Below, piece after piece: positions 5,296 through 5,503 of a stretch of 5,503 nt of DNA. Source of the DNA: DASVAL01 sp035649575 (GTDB lineage: Bacteria > Planctomycetota > UBA1135 > UBA2386); contig DASRJH010000030.1 of the NCBI GenBank assembly GCA_035649575.1, positions 1 through 5,503 on the forward strand, given 5' to 3'. The notes below the pieces were generated by a model. The model saw only the letters and a program-made list of their open reading frames with translations, searched no databases and was not told the origin of the DNA. How positions within the stretch are numbered: position 1 is the first letter of the stretch; the number at the start of each line of letters is the position of its first letter. The translations under genes and the position numbers were made by a program.

Positions 5296-5503
5296 GTGGA
5301 CACCTGGATCCTGCGCCCGATCCGCCCGGCCGACGACCAGGTCATCGCCGCGACGATCCGCGCCGTGATGACCGAGCATCTGTGCTCGGGAGCCGGCTTC
5401 GCGCTCCACGACCCCGAGGTCGCGCAGATGAGCGCTTCCTACGGCGGCGGTGACGCGCGCTACTACGTCGTCGAACACGCCGGCACCGTCTACGGTGGCG
5501 CCG
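5296..5503 (+). CDS. GNAT-family N-acetyltransferase, N-terminal part (C-terminus beyond window)
   Basis: The first 69 codons of a probable GCN5-related N-acetyltransferase, an enzyme class that transfers acetyl from acetyl-CoA to an amine. The GTG at 5296 is one base after the muramoyl amidase stop and gives the characteristic first strand and helix: WILRPIRPADDQVIAATIR (residues 4-22). An HDPEV segment (37-41) follows. YYVVEHAGTVYGGA (56-69) is the strand-turn-strand expected before the acetyl-CoA loop. That loop, the Q/RxxGxG/A motif A, lies beyond the window edge, so catalytic integrity and substrate cannot be judged. Tight spacing suggests it is the third gene of the plus-strand operon. 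The assignment rests on the N-terminal pattern only. Confidence 0.75.
   Translation, partial: MDTWILRPIRPADDQVIAATIRAVMTEHLCSGAGFALHDPEVAQMSASYGGGDARYYVVEHAGTVYGGA

Noticed and set aside
4239..5345. A 368-codon open frame on the minus strand, opposite the muramoyl amidase.
   Set aside because: No domain pattern, biased composition, and it overlaps a gene with all expected zinc and catalytic residues.

Overview
The window is a GC-rich, gene-dense bacterial stretch with six protein genes in two divergent blocks and almost no spare DNA. All six products belong to recognisable bacterial families. Long open frames on the opposite strands are what strong GC bias at third codon positions produces. 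Only the last gene has a clear Shine-Dalgarno-like sequence. The high GC, weak ribosome binding sites, three exported hydrolases and a SMUG1-type glycosylase suggest a Gram-negative environmental bacterium. Planctomycetota, or a similar group such as Myxococcota, Gemmatimonadota or Acidobacteriota, is a guess that the window alone cannot settle.

Minus strand, read right to left from 2536: a secreted, PA-domain-containing M28 zinc peptidase (869-2536), a small YccU-like CoA-binding protein (419-829), and the N-terminal 117 residues of a SMUG1-family uracil-DNA glycosylase (1-352, cut by the window edge). The gaps are 39 and 66 bp, so a common transcript is plausible. The 39-bp gap holds a compact stem-loop.

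The central divergent intergenic region (2537-2643) should carry the promoters for both blocks. It contains a perfect 10-bp inverted repeat whose arms are 39 bp apart and flank a weak sigma70-like element.

Plus strand, left to right: a Tat-exported amidase-signature enzyme (2644-4326), a membrane-anchored or secreted N-acetylmuramoyl-L-alanine amidase of the Amidase_2/PGRP fold (4323-5294, overlapping the previous gene by ATGA), and the start of a GNAT acetyltransferase (5296 onward, GTG start, cut by the window edge). The ATGA overlap and 1-bp gap indicate a translationally coupled operon.

Three of the six products are exported amide- or peptide-bond hydrolases (M28 peptidase, amidase-signature enzyme, muramoyl amidase). 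Envelope or peptide turnover and scavenging is therefore a reasonable theme, but the substrates are not shown by the sequence. The most unusual local signal is an in-frame (GAGCGG)4 tandem repeat inside the amidase gene. It encodes alternating Glu-Arg and also matches the G-quadruplex consensus. I found no CRISPR array, mobile element, tRNA or rRNA, and no convincing evidence of a wholly new system.
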